Positions 31,348-40,410 of a DNA stretch of 64,000 nt are shown in pieces. Positions within the stretch are counted from its first letter, which is position 1. Each line of letters opens with the position of its first letter. This DNA is from Coriobacteriia bacterium. GTDB taxonomy: Bacteria; Actinomycetota; Coriobacteriia; Coriobacteriales; QAMH01. The notes beneath the pieces were generated by a model. That model did not search any database and was not told the DNA's origin. It saw nothing but the letters and a program-made list of their open reading frames with translations. Position numbers and translations under genes: made by a program. The DNA lies in contig QAMH01000004.1 of NCBI GenBank assembly GCA_003149935.1, forward strand, positions 62,001 to 126,000, given 5' to 3'.

Positions 31348-33144
31348 TCACTTTCGGATGAGGCATTTGGGTCCGGGGCCGATGAGGTCGTTGCGTCCGG
31401 CCTTGAGAAGCGCCTCTCTCACGAGCTTGCGGTTCTTGGGGTTGCGGTACTGGATGAGCGCGCGTTGCATGGCCTTTTCGTGCGGCGTTTTTGCCACGTA
31501 GACCGGCTCCATCGTGCGTGGGTCGAGCCCCGTGTAGTACATGCAGGTCGAAATCGTCGAGGGCGTGGGATAGAAATCTTGGACCTGCTCGGGGTTGTAG
31601 CCCATGTCACGTACGAATTCGGCAAGCTCGACGGCATCGGCGAGCGTTGCGCCGGGATGTGACGACATAAGATAGGCAACCAGATACTGTTTGAGCCCGG
31701 CTTTCTTGGTTGCCCGCTTGAATGCGGTGGCAAATCGCTTGAAGACGCTGATGGGCGGTTTGCCCATGGTCATGAGCACTGCATCTGACGCATGCTCGGG
31801 TGCGACGCGAAGCTGGCCGCTCACATGGTGCTCTACGAGCTCGCGCAGGAAGCTCGGGTCATCGTCGAGCATCATGTAATCGAAACGCAACCCACTGCGT
31901 ATAAAGACCTTCTTGACATCGGGCAGCGCACGGAGCTTGCGCAGCAGGGCAAGATAATCCTCGTGCGTGACGCGCAGGCTGGGGCACGGCTCGGGCGATA
32001 GGCAGCGCTTGCCCACGCAGGCGCCGGTTTTGAGTTGCTTGTTGCAGGCGGGTACGCGGAAGTTCGCCGTAGGGCCGCCGACATCGTGAATGTAGCCCTT
32101 GAAGGCGGGGTCTTCGGTCATGAGGCGCGCCTCGTCGAGGATGGACTCGTGGCTCCGGGCCTGGATGATGCGGCCCTGGTGGAAGTTGAGCGAGCAGAAG
32201 GAGCAGTCGCCGAGACAGCCACGATTGCTCGTGATCGAGAACTTCACTTCGGCAAGCGCGGGTACGCCGCCTGTCTGCGCGTACGAGGGATGCGCGTCAC
32301 GGGCATAGGGCAGTGCGTAGATGGCATCCATCTCGGGCATGGAGAGCGGCTTAGACGGTGGGTTTTGCACGACAAAGACATTGTGCGGGTATTCCTCGGC
32401 AAGAATGTGCGCGGAGAAGGGATCGAGATTTTCGTACTGTATCGCGAAACTCATTGCATATTTGCTCGAGTCCTGCTGTATCTCCTCGAAACTCGGCAAG
32501 ACGATTGCGTCGTTGGGAAGGTGGTCGAGTGAGCGCGCTTTGTAGACGGTACCGTCAATGAAGCTCAGGTCATGTACCGAGAGACCACTGGCCAAGGCAT
32601 CCGCTATCTCGACAATGGACCGCTCGCCCATGCCGTACGAGATGAGATCGGCTCCCGAATCGAGCAGGACGGAGCGTTTGAGGCTATCTGACCAGTAATC
32701 GTAATGCGCGAGACGGCGCAGGCTCGCCTCGATACCACCGAGGATGATGGGCGTTTTCTTGTACGTGCGGCGAATGAGATTGCCGTAGACAACGCAGGCA
32801 TGATCGGGACGCAAGCCGGACTCGCCACCCGGCGAATACGCGTCTGACCTGCGGCGCTTCTTGGCGACCGTGTAGTGGTTGACCATGGAGTCCATGTTGC
32901 CGGCCGAGACGAGAAAGCCAAGCCGCGGCTCGCCCAGAACGGTAACGGAGGATGGGTCGCGCCAGTCGGGCTGCGCGATGATGCCGATGCGATAGCCGTG
33001 GGATTCGAGCAGGCGGGTGATGATGGCGGCCCCGAAAGAAGGATGGTCGACGTATGCGTCGCCGCTCACGTAGACGAAGTCAAGCTCATCCCAACCGCGA
33101 TCGCGCATATCGGCGCGGGTCATGGGTAAAAAGCCACTTGTCAC
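31348..33144 (-). CDS. ygiQ: YgiQ family radical SAM protein
   Basis: The 598-residue protein fits the UPF0313/YgiQ family in length and order. An N-terminal B12-binding-like region (DELDFVYVSGDAYVDHPSFG, then RIGIIAQPDWRD) is followed by the radical-SAM cluster motif CLGDCSFC (RGCLGDCSFCSLNFHQG). HDVGGPTANFR, GKRCLSPEPCPSL and LRVAPEHASDAVL are family signatures. The reaction is not established. A GTG at 33144 has GAAGAG upstream; an in-frame ATG at 33123 is an alternative. It lies 5 nt after the coiled-coil gene at 33150-33962, so they form one transcript. Confidence 0.92.
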   Translation of the reverse strand: MTSGFLPMTRADMRDRGWDELDFVYVSGDAYVDHPSFGAAIITRLLESHGYRIGIIAQPDWRDPSSVTVLGEPRLGFLVSAGNMDSMVNHYTVAKKRRRSDAYSPGGESGLRPDHACVVYGNLIRRTYKKTPIILGGIEASLRRLAHYDYWSDSLKRSVLLDSGADLISYGMGERSIVEIADALASGLSVHDLSFIDGTVYKARSLDHLPNDAIVLPSFEEIQQDSSKYAMSFAIQYENLDPFSAHILAEEYPHNVFVVQNPPSKPLSMPEMDAIYALPYARDAHPSYAQTGGVPALAEVKFSITSNRGCLGDCSFCSLNFHQGRIIQARSHESILDEARLMTEDPAFKGYIHDVGGPTANFRVPACNKQLKTGACVGKRCLSPEPCPSLRVTHEDYLALLRKLRALPDVKKVFIRSGLRFDYMMLDDDPSFLRELVEHHVSGQLRVAPEHASDAVLMTMGKPPISVFKRFATAFKRATKKAGLKQYLVAYLMSSHPGATLADAVELAEFVRDMGYNPEQVQDFYPTPSTISTCMYYTGLDPRTMEPVYVAKTPHEKAMQRALIQYRNPKNRKLVREALLKAGRNDLIGPGPKCLIRK

Positions 33145-33149
33145 GGTGA

Positions 33150-33962
33150 CTACTCTTCGTCTTCGGGAAGCTCGAAGGCGATGAAGTCGATGAAATCGTA
33201 CTGCTCGTAGCGCTTGTTGATTGCCTTGATCGCGTCAGCGCGTGTCGCGAGCTTGTCGAGTATCTCGCGGCGACGGCGAAACGCCAGCCGTCCGAGCGTG
33301 CCGTATTCCTCGCGCAACGCGTCATATTCCTTGACATAGGACATGACGTCGTCCTGGTACTCGGCGATGATTTCGTCGTTCGTCTCTTCCTGATCGCCCG
33401 CCTTGGCGTCTTGAGCGGCTGCCATGAGCTCTGCGTGCTGGCGCGTGAGGTAGTTTATATCGGTGAGGCGCTGGCGCAGCTCGGTCTCGAACTTGTCGAG
33501 CTGGGTGGCCTTGGAGCGCGTGAAGGGTGTCATCGTGCTCGTGAAACGTGCCCAGAACGACTCCATGAGCTGCTGGAGGGCGGTGACCTTCTTTACGAAG
33601 TCCTTGCCGAGTAGACCGACTTCACGGCGGATGTTCTCGTGTTTGACCTGGTCGAAGACCTGGAGCGCTGTGAGCTCGCCGGCAAATTGGCGGCCAAGCA
33701 ATTCCTCGCGCTCGGTGACGTGCTCGGGGTCATACGTACCCGAACCTTCGGGCGTGTAGGGCTTGTTTCCGATGACGGAGATTTCGTCACCGACCTCCTT
33801 GACGAGGTCAAGGAACTCGAGGATGCGCACGACGGTGTCGTCCACGCTTTCCTTGCGGCGACGGAGAGACTCGGGCAGCGACTTATAGGCGTAGCGCTCG
33901 GCGGCCGTCATCTCGGGCCGGGGCGGGACGTACTTTCCACCTTTCCGCTGCTCTGCGGGCAT
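33150..33962 (-). CDS. coiled-coil hypothetical protein
   Basis: I do not recognise this 270-residue protein. It is soluble, highly charged and largely helical, with heptad-like stretches around residues 130-180 (LDKFETELRQRLTDINYL) and 195-260. The start has GAAGGAGATGAG before the ATG. No cysteine motif, membrane span or catalytic motif is visible. It is directly upstream of ygiQ (5-nt gap), so the two are co-transcribed. A structural or scaffold role is only a guess. Confidence 0.75.
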   Translation of the reverse strand: MPAEQRKGGKYVPPRPEMTAAERYAYKSLPESLRRRKESVDDTVVRILEFLDLVKEVGDEISVIGNKPYTPEGSGTYDPEHVTEREELLGRQFAGELTALQVFDQVKHENIRREVGLLGKDFVKKVTALQQLMESFWARFTSTMTPFTRSKATQLDKFETELRQRLTDINYLTRQHAELMAAAQDAKAGDQEETNDEIIAEYQDDVMSYVKEYDALREEYGTLGRLAFRRRREILDKLATRADAIKAINKRYEQYDFIDFIAFELPEDEE

Positions 33963-34037
33963 CTCATCTCCTTCGCGCGTTAGCGCAATCTATTCTACGC
34001 CCCAAGAGCGTCTGGGGTAAATGGGGATTCGGGCAAA

Positions 34038-34058
34038 CGTGCCTGGCACGCTGTCTCA
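34038..34058. repeat. partial CGTGCC/GGCACG palindrome with TGTCTCA arm
   Basis: The inner stem CGTGCC-T-GGCACG is followed by CTGTCTCA, but the left TGAGACA arm is missing. It is a partial copy of the 29-nt element. Confidence 0.7.
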
Positions 34059-34092
34059 AAAATAAGCCAATTGCCGGGATATGGCGAGCTTA

Positions 34093-34120
34093 TGAGTCAC
34101 CGTGCCTGGCGCGCTGACTC
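34093..34120. repeat. variant palindrome with GAGTCA/TGACTC arms
   Basis: The inner stem CGTGCC-T-GGCGCG (one G-U pair) sits within GAGTCA and TGACTC. Compared with GAGACA/TGTCTC both arms have changed together, so pairing is kept. Confidence 0.7.
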
Positions 34121-34255
34121 TGGCGGCGTGGCTCGTTTATGGAGTTATGGTACATCACAAGTGCCATTGCTTCCGTTTTTTGTCGGTTATTGTCGAGTTA
34201 TCGGAGTTATGGCGCATTGCATGTGCCAAGTTGCATGCTTCTTGCCAATGCCTCG

Positions 34256-34795
34256 CTAGCTGGAGATTCCTGACGACTTACCCGAAGCGATGCGGTTGCT
34301 GATGGCGATGCCGATGAGAGCCGCGAGGACGCCGATGATTGCGCCGGCGAGTACGTCGGTGGGGAAGTGTACGAAGAGGTAGAGACGCGAGAACGCAATG
34401 GCAACCGCCATGACCCAGGCGGCGATTTTCCAACCGCGGGCGATAGGCGCGCGCGTGATCACGGTGGCAGCGAGGAACGAGGAGAGCGTATGGCCCGAGG
34501 GAAACGAGAAGCTGGCTGGAGCCGCGATGAGGAGCACGAAGCTGGGGTCAGCGATGAAGGGACGGGGACGGGCGACGAGGTTCTTGATGCCAAACTCGCA
34601 GATGGCCCAGGTGACGGCAAGGGTCACGAGCAACGTGATGCCCCAACGGCGTGTCTTGGGAAAGATAAGCAACAAGATGCCCGCTATGATCCAAATCAGG
34701 CCATGATCGCCACATGCGGTGACGATGGGCATGAGTGCATCGAGAAACGGGCAGCCGAGCACGTTTTGGATGCCGTAGAGTATGGCGAAGTCCAT
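34256..34795 (-). CDS. PAP2-family membrane phosphatase
   Basis: A 179-residue integral membrane protein with about five or six helices. It carries the three phosphatase motifs: KNLVARPRP (KxxxxxxRP), SFPSGH (PSGH) and SRLYLFVHFPTD (SRxxxxxHxxxD). Family members remove phosphate from undecaprenyl pyrophosphate or phosphatidic acid at the outer face. GAAAGGA precedes the ATG at 34795. Its 5' leader is the left arm of a 201-nt imperfect palindrome (34796-34996), so the same leader sequence exists again, inverted, beyond it. Confidence 0.9.
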   Translation of the reverse strand: MDFAILYGIQNVLGCPFLDALMPIVTACGDHGLIWIIAGILLLIFPKTRRWGITLLVTLAVTWAICEFGIKNLVARPRPFIADPSFVLLIAAPASFSFPSGHTLSSFLAATVITRAPIARGWKIAAWVMAVAIAFSRLYLFVHFPTDVLAGAIIGVLAALIGIAISNRIASGKSSGISS

Positions 34796-34996
34796 GCGCG
34801 TCCTTTCGGGATGATTGCTGGCATTGTGCCACATGCGTAGGCTGATTGAAACGAGGTGCATGAGATGTCCGCCGAGGCTCAGAAACCCATTCGCCTCGGT
34901 CGCACATCCCCCGCGTCTCGGTCGTACAGCCCCCGCACCTCGCCTCGGCGTACATCCTCCAAAGCTCTGACATGCGCGCATCCCGAAAGGACGCGC
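34796..34996. repeat. 201-nt imperfect palindrome with conserved 14-nt loop, copy 3
   Basis: Perfect 18-bp outer arms (34796-34813 and 34979-34996, containing CCTTTCGGGATG or its complement), with further pairs GAGGTGC/GCACCTC, GATGT/ACATC and CGAGGC/GCCTCG toward the apex. The loop 34879-34892 is TCAGAAACCCATTC, identical to copy 2. It occupies most of the gap between the divergent PAP2 and modD genes. Confidence 0.8.
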
Positions 34997-35062
34997 GATG
35001 GAGAGAGGGGGAGTGGGAGTGGTAGTATGTGCGGCATCCATCGTCGTAGACTAGGAGTGCCC

Positions 35063-35908
35063 ATGTACATAGCCGATTCGTACCTCGAAGAGCTCATCAG
35101 CGAAGATGTCCCGAGTGTCGACCTAACCACGCACGTGCTGGGCATCGGCGGGCATCACGGCTGTATAGAATACTTCACGCGGGATGCGGGCGTGCTGTGC
35201 GGTACCGAGGAAGCCGAGCGCATCTATCACATGCTGGGTGCCGAGCGTGTCGAAATCCAGCCGTCGGGCACCCAACTTGCGCCCGGTGATGTCTTCATGC
35301 GCGTCTGGGGACGGGCAGAAGTCCTGCACATGGGTTGGAAGTGCTGCCTTAACATCTTCGAGTACTACAGCGCGCTGGCGACCAAGACGCGCGCCATGGT
35401 CGATGCAGTGCATGCGGAGAATCCCCGTTGCGAGGTGCTGACGACGCGCAAACGCATGTCGGGTACCAAGCCGCTCGACACGAAGGCAACGCTTGTGGGC
35501 GGCTCCTTCCCGCATCGCCTGGGGCTTTCCGAGACCGTGCTCGTATTTGCGCAGCATGTTGCGTTTTACGAGGGCGGCATCGATGCTCTCATCGCCGACA
35601 TTCCTGAGCTCAAGGCGCGTTGTTGCGAGAAGAAGTTCTTCGTCGAAGCCGATGCGTCCGATGCGGTGCGCTTTGTCGAGGCGGGCGTTGACGGCATCCA
35701 GCTCGACAAGGTTCCCGCAGACAAACTCGCGCAGCTCGTGCGCACCCTCAAGGGCATCAATCCCCAGGTCACGGTTATCGCAGCTGGTGGCGTCAACATG
35801 GAGAACGCTCGCGCATATGCGGCGAGCGGCGTCGATGGCATTGCGACGACCTGCCTGCACTTCGCCAAGCCGCTTGATATGAGCGCCCGCATGGTGGCAG
35901 ATGCCTGA
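35063..35908 (+). CDS. modD: ModD-like nicotinate-nucleotide pyrophosphorylase family protein
   Basis: The 281-residue protein belongs to the NadC/ModD family and reads as ModD, a phosphoribosyltransferase-fold protein often in molybdate operons. Evidence: EDVPSVDLTTHVLGIG, DAGVLCGTEEAERI, WKCCLNIFEYYSALATKTRAMV, TTRKRMSGTKPLDTKATLVGG, PHRLGLSETVLVFAQH and a C-terminal AAGGVNMENARAYAASGVDGI. The usual NadC catalytic pattern is only partly kept, supporting ModD over true NadC. The ATG at 35063 has AGGAG upstream. No molybdate transporter is in the window, so the link with molybdenum is unproven here. It overlaps the next gene by 8 nt. Confidence 0.82.
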   Translation: MYIADSYLEELISEDVPSVDLTTHVLGIGGHHGCIEYFTRDAGVLCGTEEAERIYHMLGAERVEIQPSGTQLAPGDVFMRVWGRAEVLHMGWKCCLNIFEYYSALATKTRAMVDAVHAENPRCEVLTTRKRMSGTKPLDTKATLVGGSFPHRLGLSETVLVFAQHVAFYEGGIDALIADIPELKARCCEKKFFVEADASDAVRFVEAGVDGIQLDKVPADKLAQLVRTLKGINPQVTVIAAGGVNMENARAYAASGVDGIATTCLHFAKPLDMSARMVADA

Positions 35909-36434
35909 CATGTCGATGGATGCCGCGGCTTCCGAGAGGGCACATGCGGTGCTCGAGCGCCTGCTTGCCGCACACGAGGCGTACTTTGACGTCGAGCACA
36001 ACTACTCGTTTGCGGGACGCGATTTTGAGGGGTATGCCGAGCTGCATTCGAGCGCTTTGCAATACGTGCTGGTGAAACGTGCCAAGCTCTGGGAAACCAC
36101 TTCCCACGAGTATCTGTTCTTTAAGCTCGTGGGCCATTTGGATGCCGGAACGTTCGACGAACTCGTGGCGTTCATGCAAGAGGAGACCATTGCCAAGGTC
36201 TCGCTCGGGCCCGATCACATGAACTCGTTTCTCTCGCTCGTCATCATCGCTGATTCCATAGATGCGGGACTAGCGCGTCGCGTGCGCAAGACGCGCTTCC
36301 GCAAGAACTTCGCGCTTGGCCTCAAGGGCTGGGCTGACCTGCGCGTATGCGTCGTCTGTCTGGACGAGGGCGCGGTGCATGCCAACGCGATGGGGGCTGA
36401 TATGGTGCCCACACTCGAGGCGAACGCCTTCTAG
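35901..36434 (+). CDS. hypothetical protein overlapping modD
   Basis: I do not recognise this 177-residue soluble protein. It is helical at the N-terminus (RAHAVLERLLAAHEAYFDVEHNY), mixed later, and has a conserved-looking GWADLRVCVVCLDEGAVHANAMG stretch near the end. Two cysteines occur as CVVC but no full metal site is visible. It begins 8 nt before the modD stop and is therefore translationally coupled; in-frame ATGs at 35910 and 35916 are alternatives. Function unknown. Confidence 0.75.
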   Translation: MPDMSMDAAASERAHAVLERLLAAHEAYFDVEHNYSFAGRDFEGYAELHSSALQYVLVKRAKLWETTSHEYLFFKLVGHLDAGTFDELVAFMQEETIAKVSLGPDHMNSFLSLVIIADSIDAGLARRVRKTRFRKNFALGLKGWADLRVCVVCLDEGAVHANAMGADMVPTLEANAF

Positions 36435-36553
36435 ACGTATCCCTCGCTTCCATTGGTTCCCATAAGAATTAGCCGCGGTTAAATTTTTCTTCCATCTGCC
36501 GCCAAAAGTACTAAAATCCCGTGCATTAACGAATGGACGAGAGGTGAGTATCG

Positions 36554-38404
36554 ATGAATGCAATGCTGATTCTGCTGGTCTCCATAGTGGTCTTGGTGCT
36601 GGGCTACATCTTCTATGGCGGATGGCTCGCCAAGCAATGGGGCGTCAAGGCCGAGCGCATCACGCCCGCTCACGAGTATGAGGATGGTCGCGACTACGTT
36701 CCCGCGCCGCCGTATGTCGTGCTTGGTCATCATTTCTCGTCGATTGCCGGTGCTGGTCCCATCAACGGCCCCATCCAGGCTGCCATCTTTGGCTGGGTGC
36801 CCGTGTTGCTGTGGGTACTCATCGGCGGCATCTTCATCGGCGCCATGCACGATTTCGGCGCGCTGTTCGCGTCGCTCCGGCACAAGGGCCAGACGCTTGC
36901 GACCGTCATCCAGGAAAACGTTGACGGCATGGCCAAGAAGCTCTTCTGCATTTTCGCCTACCTTACGCTCATCCTCGTGGTCGCTGCCTTTGCGTCCATC
37001 GTTGCCAGCACGTTTGCCGTCACTCCGGTTCCGGCCGACGCCGCCAAGGCTGCCACTGTCGAGATGACGAACCTCGCCAACACGCGCACCGCCATGATTT
37101 CGATGCTGTTCATCGTCGTCGCGGTCATCTTCGGTCTGGCCACGCGCGGGCGTAAAATTCCCACGGCCATCAACGTGATTTCGGCAATCGTCATCATCGT
37201 GCTTGTCGTCACGCTGGGCTTCCTCTTCCCGGTCATCTCGCTCGACAATACCACGTGGATGATCATCATTGGCGTTTACATCCTACTCGCCTCGGTCGCG
37301 CCCGTGTGGATCTTGCTGCAGCCGCGCGATTATCTCTCAAGCTACCTGCTTTACGGCATGATCGTGCTTGCACTCGTCGGCATCGTGGGATCGGGCATCG
37401 TGGGAGGCTCGAGCGATCTGTCGATTCCCGCGTTCACCGGCTTCACCGCCGCTGCCGGCACGTCGAAGGTTGCGACGAGCGGTTTCCTCTTCCCGGCACT
37501 GTTCATCACCATCGCCTGTGGCGCCATATCGGGCTTCCATAGCCTTGTGGCCTCGGGTACGACGTCCAAACAGCTCGATCGCGAGAGTCAAGCGCAACCT
37601 ATTGCGTACGGTGGCATGCTGCTCGAGTGTCTGGTCGCCGTCATTTCGCTGTGCGCCGTGGCGTTCGTGTTCTCGGGGTACATGGATGGCACCTACACCT
37701 CGCCCACGCAGGTCTTCGCGGCGGGCCTTTCGCAGATGCTCGGCATGATTCCGGGGCTTGCCGGTGCCACCGACATCGCGTACGCGCTGCTCATCCTTGC
37801 CGTTTCGGTGTTTTGCCTGACCTCGCTCGACACGGCGACCCGCCTGGCGCGCTACATGTTCCAGGAGCTCTTTACGCCGCAGGGTGTCGAGATCAAGGAC
37901 CTGACCGGATGGCGTCGCGTCGTGACCAATCCTTGGTTTGCGACGATTGTCACCGTCGTCTTGGGCGTGTGGCTCGGCATGACGGGCTACCAACTCGTAT
38001 GGCCGCTGTTCGGCGCCGCAAACCAGCTTCTCGCCGCCTTGGGCCTGCTCGCCGTGTGCGCATGGCTCGGCAATGCGGGACGCAACAACAAGATGTTCTA
38101 CGTGCCCATGGCGTTCATGCTCATCGTGACGCTGACTTCACTTGTCATGACGCTGTACGCCAAATGCATGGCGCTTGCGGGCGGTGCGTTTGACGCGGCG
38201 ACCATTCTGCAGCTGCTCATAGCGCTGCTGCTCATCATCTTGGCGGTCATTCTGGCCGTGAAGGGGCTCAGGACGATCTTCGGCGCCCACAAGGGCGGAT
38301 CGGGGACGTCGGGTGGTGACTCGGCGAGTGCGGACGCGAAGGCGAACCCGGCTGACGAGCCCTTCGAGCATGCTGACCTGGGATTTGAGGATTTAAATAT
38401 ATAG
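36554..38404 (+). CDS. cstA: carbon starvation protein A (peptide/pyruvate transporter family)
   Basis: The 616-residue protein has about 16-18 membrane helices and CstA signatures: YVVLGHHFSSIAGAGPINGP near residue 55, GAMHDFGALFASLRHKG, GAISGFHSLVASGTTSKQL and LTSLDTATRLARYMFQE. CstA-family carriers import peptides or pyruvate during carbon limitation. The last ~40 residues are a soluble Gly/Ser/Asp-rich tail. GAGAGGTGAG precedes the ATG. It is not adjacent to a recognisable two-component system. It is probably monocistronic. Confidence 0.95.
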   Translation: MNAMLILLVSIVVLVLGYIFYGGWLAKQWGVKAERITPAHEYEDGRDYVPAPPYVVLGHHFSSIAGAGPINGPIQAAIFGWVPVLLWVLIGGIFIGAMHDFGALFASLRHKGQTLATVIQENVDGMAKKLFCIFAYLTLILVVAAFASIVASTFAVTPVPADAAKAATVEMTNLANTRTAMISMLFIVVAVIFGLATRGRKIPTAINVISAIVIIVLVVTLGFLFPVISLDNTTWMIIIGVYILLASVAPVWILLQPRDYLSSYLLYGMIVLALVGIVGSGIVGGSSDLSIPAFTGFTAAAGTSKVATSGFLFPALFITIACGAISGFHSLVASGTTSKQLDRESQAQPIAYGGMLLECLVAVISLCAVAFVFSGYMDGTYTSPTQVFAAGLSQMLGMIPGLAGATDIAYALLILAVSVFCLTSLDTATRLARYMFQELFTPQGVEIKDLTGWRRVVTNPWFATIVTVVLGVWLGMTGYQLVWPLFGAANQLLAALGLLAVCAWLGNAGRNNKMFYVPMAFMLIVTLTSLVMTLYAKCMALAGGAFDAATILQLLIALLLIILAVILAVKGLRTIFGAHKGGSGTSGGDSASADAKANPADEPFEHADLGFEDLNI

Positions 38405-38450
38405 GTGGGAGCGAGAGGCCCCGGAGCGGAGGAATCTCTCCCGCTCGCAA
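38401..38450. repeat. degenerate dispersed repeat after cstA, copy 9
   Basis: GGAGCGAGAGGCCCCGGAGCGGAGGAATCTCTCCCGCTCGCAATGA: the family pattern with TCGAAATGAC changed to TCGCAATGA. It starts inside the cstA stop region. Confidence 0.55.
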
Positions 38451-38471
38451 TGATGGGGAGCGGAGCCGTTC

Positions 38472-38499
38472 TTGCATCGCAAGGGAATCGTGCTAGAAT
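38472..38499 (+). promoter_or_regulatory. candidate promoter of marR gene
   Basis: TTGCAT (38472-38477) and TAGAAT (38494-38499) are 16 nt apart. A hairpin GTGCCAAGGG/CCCTGGCAC at 38522-38547 lies in the leader and may be an autoregulatory operator. Confidence 0.5.
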
Positions 38500-38574
38500 A
38501 ACCGCAATAAGTTGCACAAGATGTGCCAAGGGCCCGATTCCCTGGCACGGGCCTTATCCAGGAGGACGATTACC

Positions 38575-39027
38575 ATGCAGCGCAGCGAACGGGGACAGTA
38601 CGAGCAATTCGTCATCGGTGCCATCTCGATTCTCTCGAATCGCTTCAATCGCTTTGCCGATTCGCTGCATTCGGACATCACCTTCAAGCAGTGGTACCTC
38701 ATGATGATGATTTCGCGCATGGAAGACGAGCCCAAGAACGTGCGCGACATCGCCGAGTTCACCGGTACGACGCGTCAGAACGTCAAGAAGATGCTCGCGG
38801 CACTCGAGGAGAAAGGCTATGTCACGTGCAGCCGCTCAAGCGCCGATGGCCGCGCCCTGGACGTCGAGCTTACGCGCAAGGCATACACGTACTTCTCCGA
38901 TAACGGAGCTGCTGCGGAGCGCAAGATCGACGAGCTCTTCGCAAACGTGTCGGATGCCGAGCTCATGTCCATCGTAAAGGGAATCCAGAAGCTCACCGAG
39001 TGCCTGGACGAACTCGAAGAAGAGTAA
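38575..39027 (+). CDS. MarR family transcriptional regulator
   Basis: A 150-residue winged-helix protein. The recognition region is RDIAEFTGTTRQNVKKMLAALEEKGYVTCSRSSADGRALDVELT, which includes the MarR wing DxR. N-terminal and C-terminal helices form the dimer part. AGGAGG precedes the ATG at 38575. MarR proteins usually repress their own gene and a neighbour in response to small ligands; its target cannot be read, but the leader contains an inverted repeat. Its stop abuts the stop of the convergent radical-SAM gene without a gap. Confidence 0.9.
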   Translation: MQRSERGQYEQFVIGAISILSNRFNRFADSLHSDITFKQWYLMMMISRMEDEPKNVRDIAEFTGTTRQNVKKMLAALEEKGYVTCSRSSADGRALDVELTRKAYTYFSDNGAAAERKIDELFANVSDAELMSIVKGIQKLTECLDELEEE

Positions 39028-40293
39028 CTAGAGAACTTCAAGCCCCACTTCGCGCAGGTAGCGGCCCTGATCGTCACGCTCGAGCACGTTATAGGAGACG
39101 ACGGGCGTGCAACGCGTGCCTGCGAGCGCGTCCACAAAGCCTAGCGGAAAAGCAAGCGAATGCTCGTGCGTGCTCTCGATGTAATCGGTGCATCCGGCAG
39201 CCTGAAGGCGCTTACGGGCTATCTCGACGTCCTTGCCGAAGACCTTGCCCGATTTGAGGAAGAAGTCCTCTTCGTCAAAGCTGAAGCAGGGGTGCATATC
39301 GCGTCCGACCTCGTTCATCTGGCGCATCTCGCTGCGGTGCTTGTTGTCGAGCGAGCAATAATGCATGCCGAAGGAAAGCCCCTCGTCCATCGCCCACAGC
39401 ATGAGCTCGAGTGCGAGCTGTTCGCTGCCATCGATGGCCAGCCCGCCAGAGTAGTTGTAGTCATACATGACGTCAAAGGGAGGATTGCGCAGTTCGAAGC
39501 CGCGCTTGGCGAACTCCTCCCAGCTATGGAAGGGGAAGCAGAACTCGAGAAGGTTCATGCCATCGATGCCCGCCTCGTCAAAGCGCCGCATCCAATCGCG
39601 CATCGCATCGTCTGTGCCGGGGATGATGGGCATCTCGACCATGACCGATGGGATGTACTCGGTGGCCATCTGCATATTGGCGAGCACGCGTTCGCGCTGT
39701 TCGTCGGTGTCATCCTGCTTGATCGAGAAGCGAATCTCGTCGAGCCCGGCATCACGCAGCTGCTCGGCCATCTCACGCGTGAGCAGGTCTCCCGAGGTGT
39801 ACATGCGCTTGTGGGCGTCACCGAAGAGCTCATGCGCGCGGGCGAGGAAGGCGAGCGTATCGGCGAAGTTGAGCAGGGGCTCCCCACCGGTCAGGCCAAC
39901 GACGGCCATCTTTCCGCCGGTTGATTGCGCAGCCTGTTGCATAACTTCTTCCCACGGGCAGCCTTCCTCGACGAACTTGTCGTAGTCGGCGAGGTTGTAG
40001 TTGAAGCAGAAGTAGCAATCTCGGTGGCATTTGAAGGTGGTCGAGAAGGTCTCGCTGCCGTTTGCGCCGGTACATTCGACGCAGGCGGGAGAGAGCCAAC
40101 CCACGCGAATGCTTGCGCCGCCGTTGCGCATCTCGGCGCCTCGATCGGCAAGCTGCCTGCGCAACTCGTCGATCGCATCGTGACGCGCATCTGCATCGGC
40201 AAAGGTCAGGCCCCTTTCACGCAGGGCCTCGATGTAGTTTTCCTCGGTGCGCTCGAAAACACGCAGGGCATTGCGTAATGACTGGTTGTTCAT
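39028..40293 (-). CDS. radical SAM protein of unknown substrate
   Basis: A 421-residue radical-SAM enzyme. The cluster motif is KCHRDCYFCFNYN (CxxxCxxC, about residue 88-95), followed by VVGLTGGEPLLN (GGE motif) and RFSIKQDDTDEQRERVLANM. An additional N-terminal cysteine pair in SPACVECTGANG may bind metal. The C-terminal region has cysteines in MHYCSLDNKH and MHPCFSF, possibly an auxiliary cluster, but no standard SPASM motif. The start at 40293 has only a weak binding site; an in-frame ATG at 40311 is possible. It could modify a peptide or small molecule; no precursor peptide gene is evident next to it. Confidence 0.8.
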   Translation of the reverse strand: MNNQSLRNALRVFERTEENYIEALRERGLTFADADARHDAIDELRRQLADRGAEMRNGGASIRVGWLSPACVECTGANGSETFSTTFKCHRDCYFCFNYNLADYDKFVEEGCPWEEVMQQAAQSTGGKMAVVGLTGGEPLLNFADTLAFLARAHELFGDAHKRMYTSGDLLTREMAEQLRDAGLDEIRFSIKQDDTDEQRERVLANMQMATEYIPSVMVEMPIIPGTDDAMRDWMRRFDEAGIDGMNLLEFCFPFHSWEEFAKRGFELRNPPFDVMYDYNYSGGLAIDGSEQLALELMLWAMDEGLSFGMHYCSLDNKHRSEMRQMNEVGRDMHPCFSFDEEDFFLKSGKVFGKDVEIARKRLQAAGCTDYIESTHEHSLAFPLGFVDALAGTRCTPVVSYNVLERDDQGRYLREVGLEVL

Positions 40294-40373
40294 GAGGTTC
40301 CATATCCACATAGACGGCTTTCCACTGGCGATTATAGAGCCACCGAAGGGTGGCGTGGCGTGGAAAGTGCCGA

Positions 40374-40379
40374 TATACT
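40374..40379 (+). promoter_or_regulatory. -10 candidate for the SpoVA-like gene leader
   Basis: TATACT, with TGGCGT 17 nt upstream (40351-40356) as a weak -35. Transcription from here would give a leader of roughly 135 nt. Confidence 0.4.
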
Positions 40380-40410
40380 GTACGAGTTCGCGCCTGGGAG
40401 GGATGCGAAG

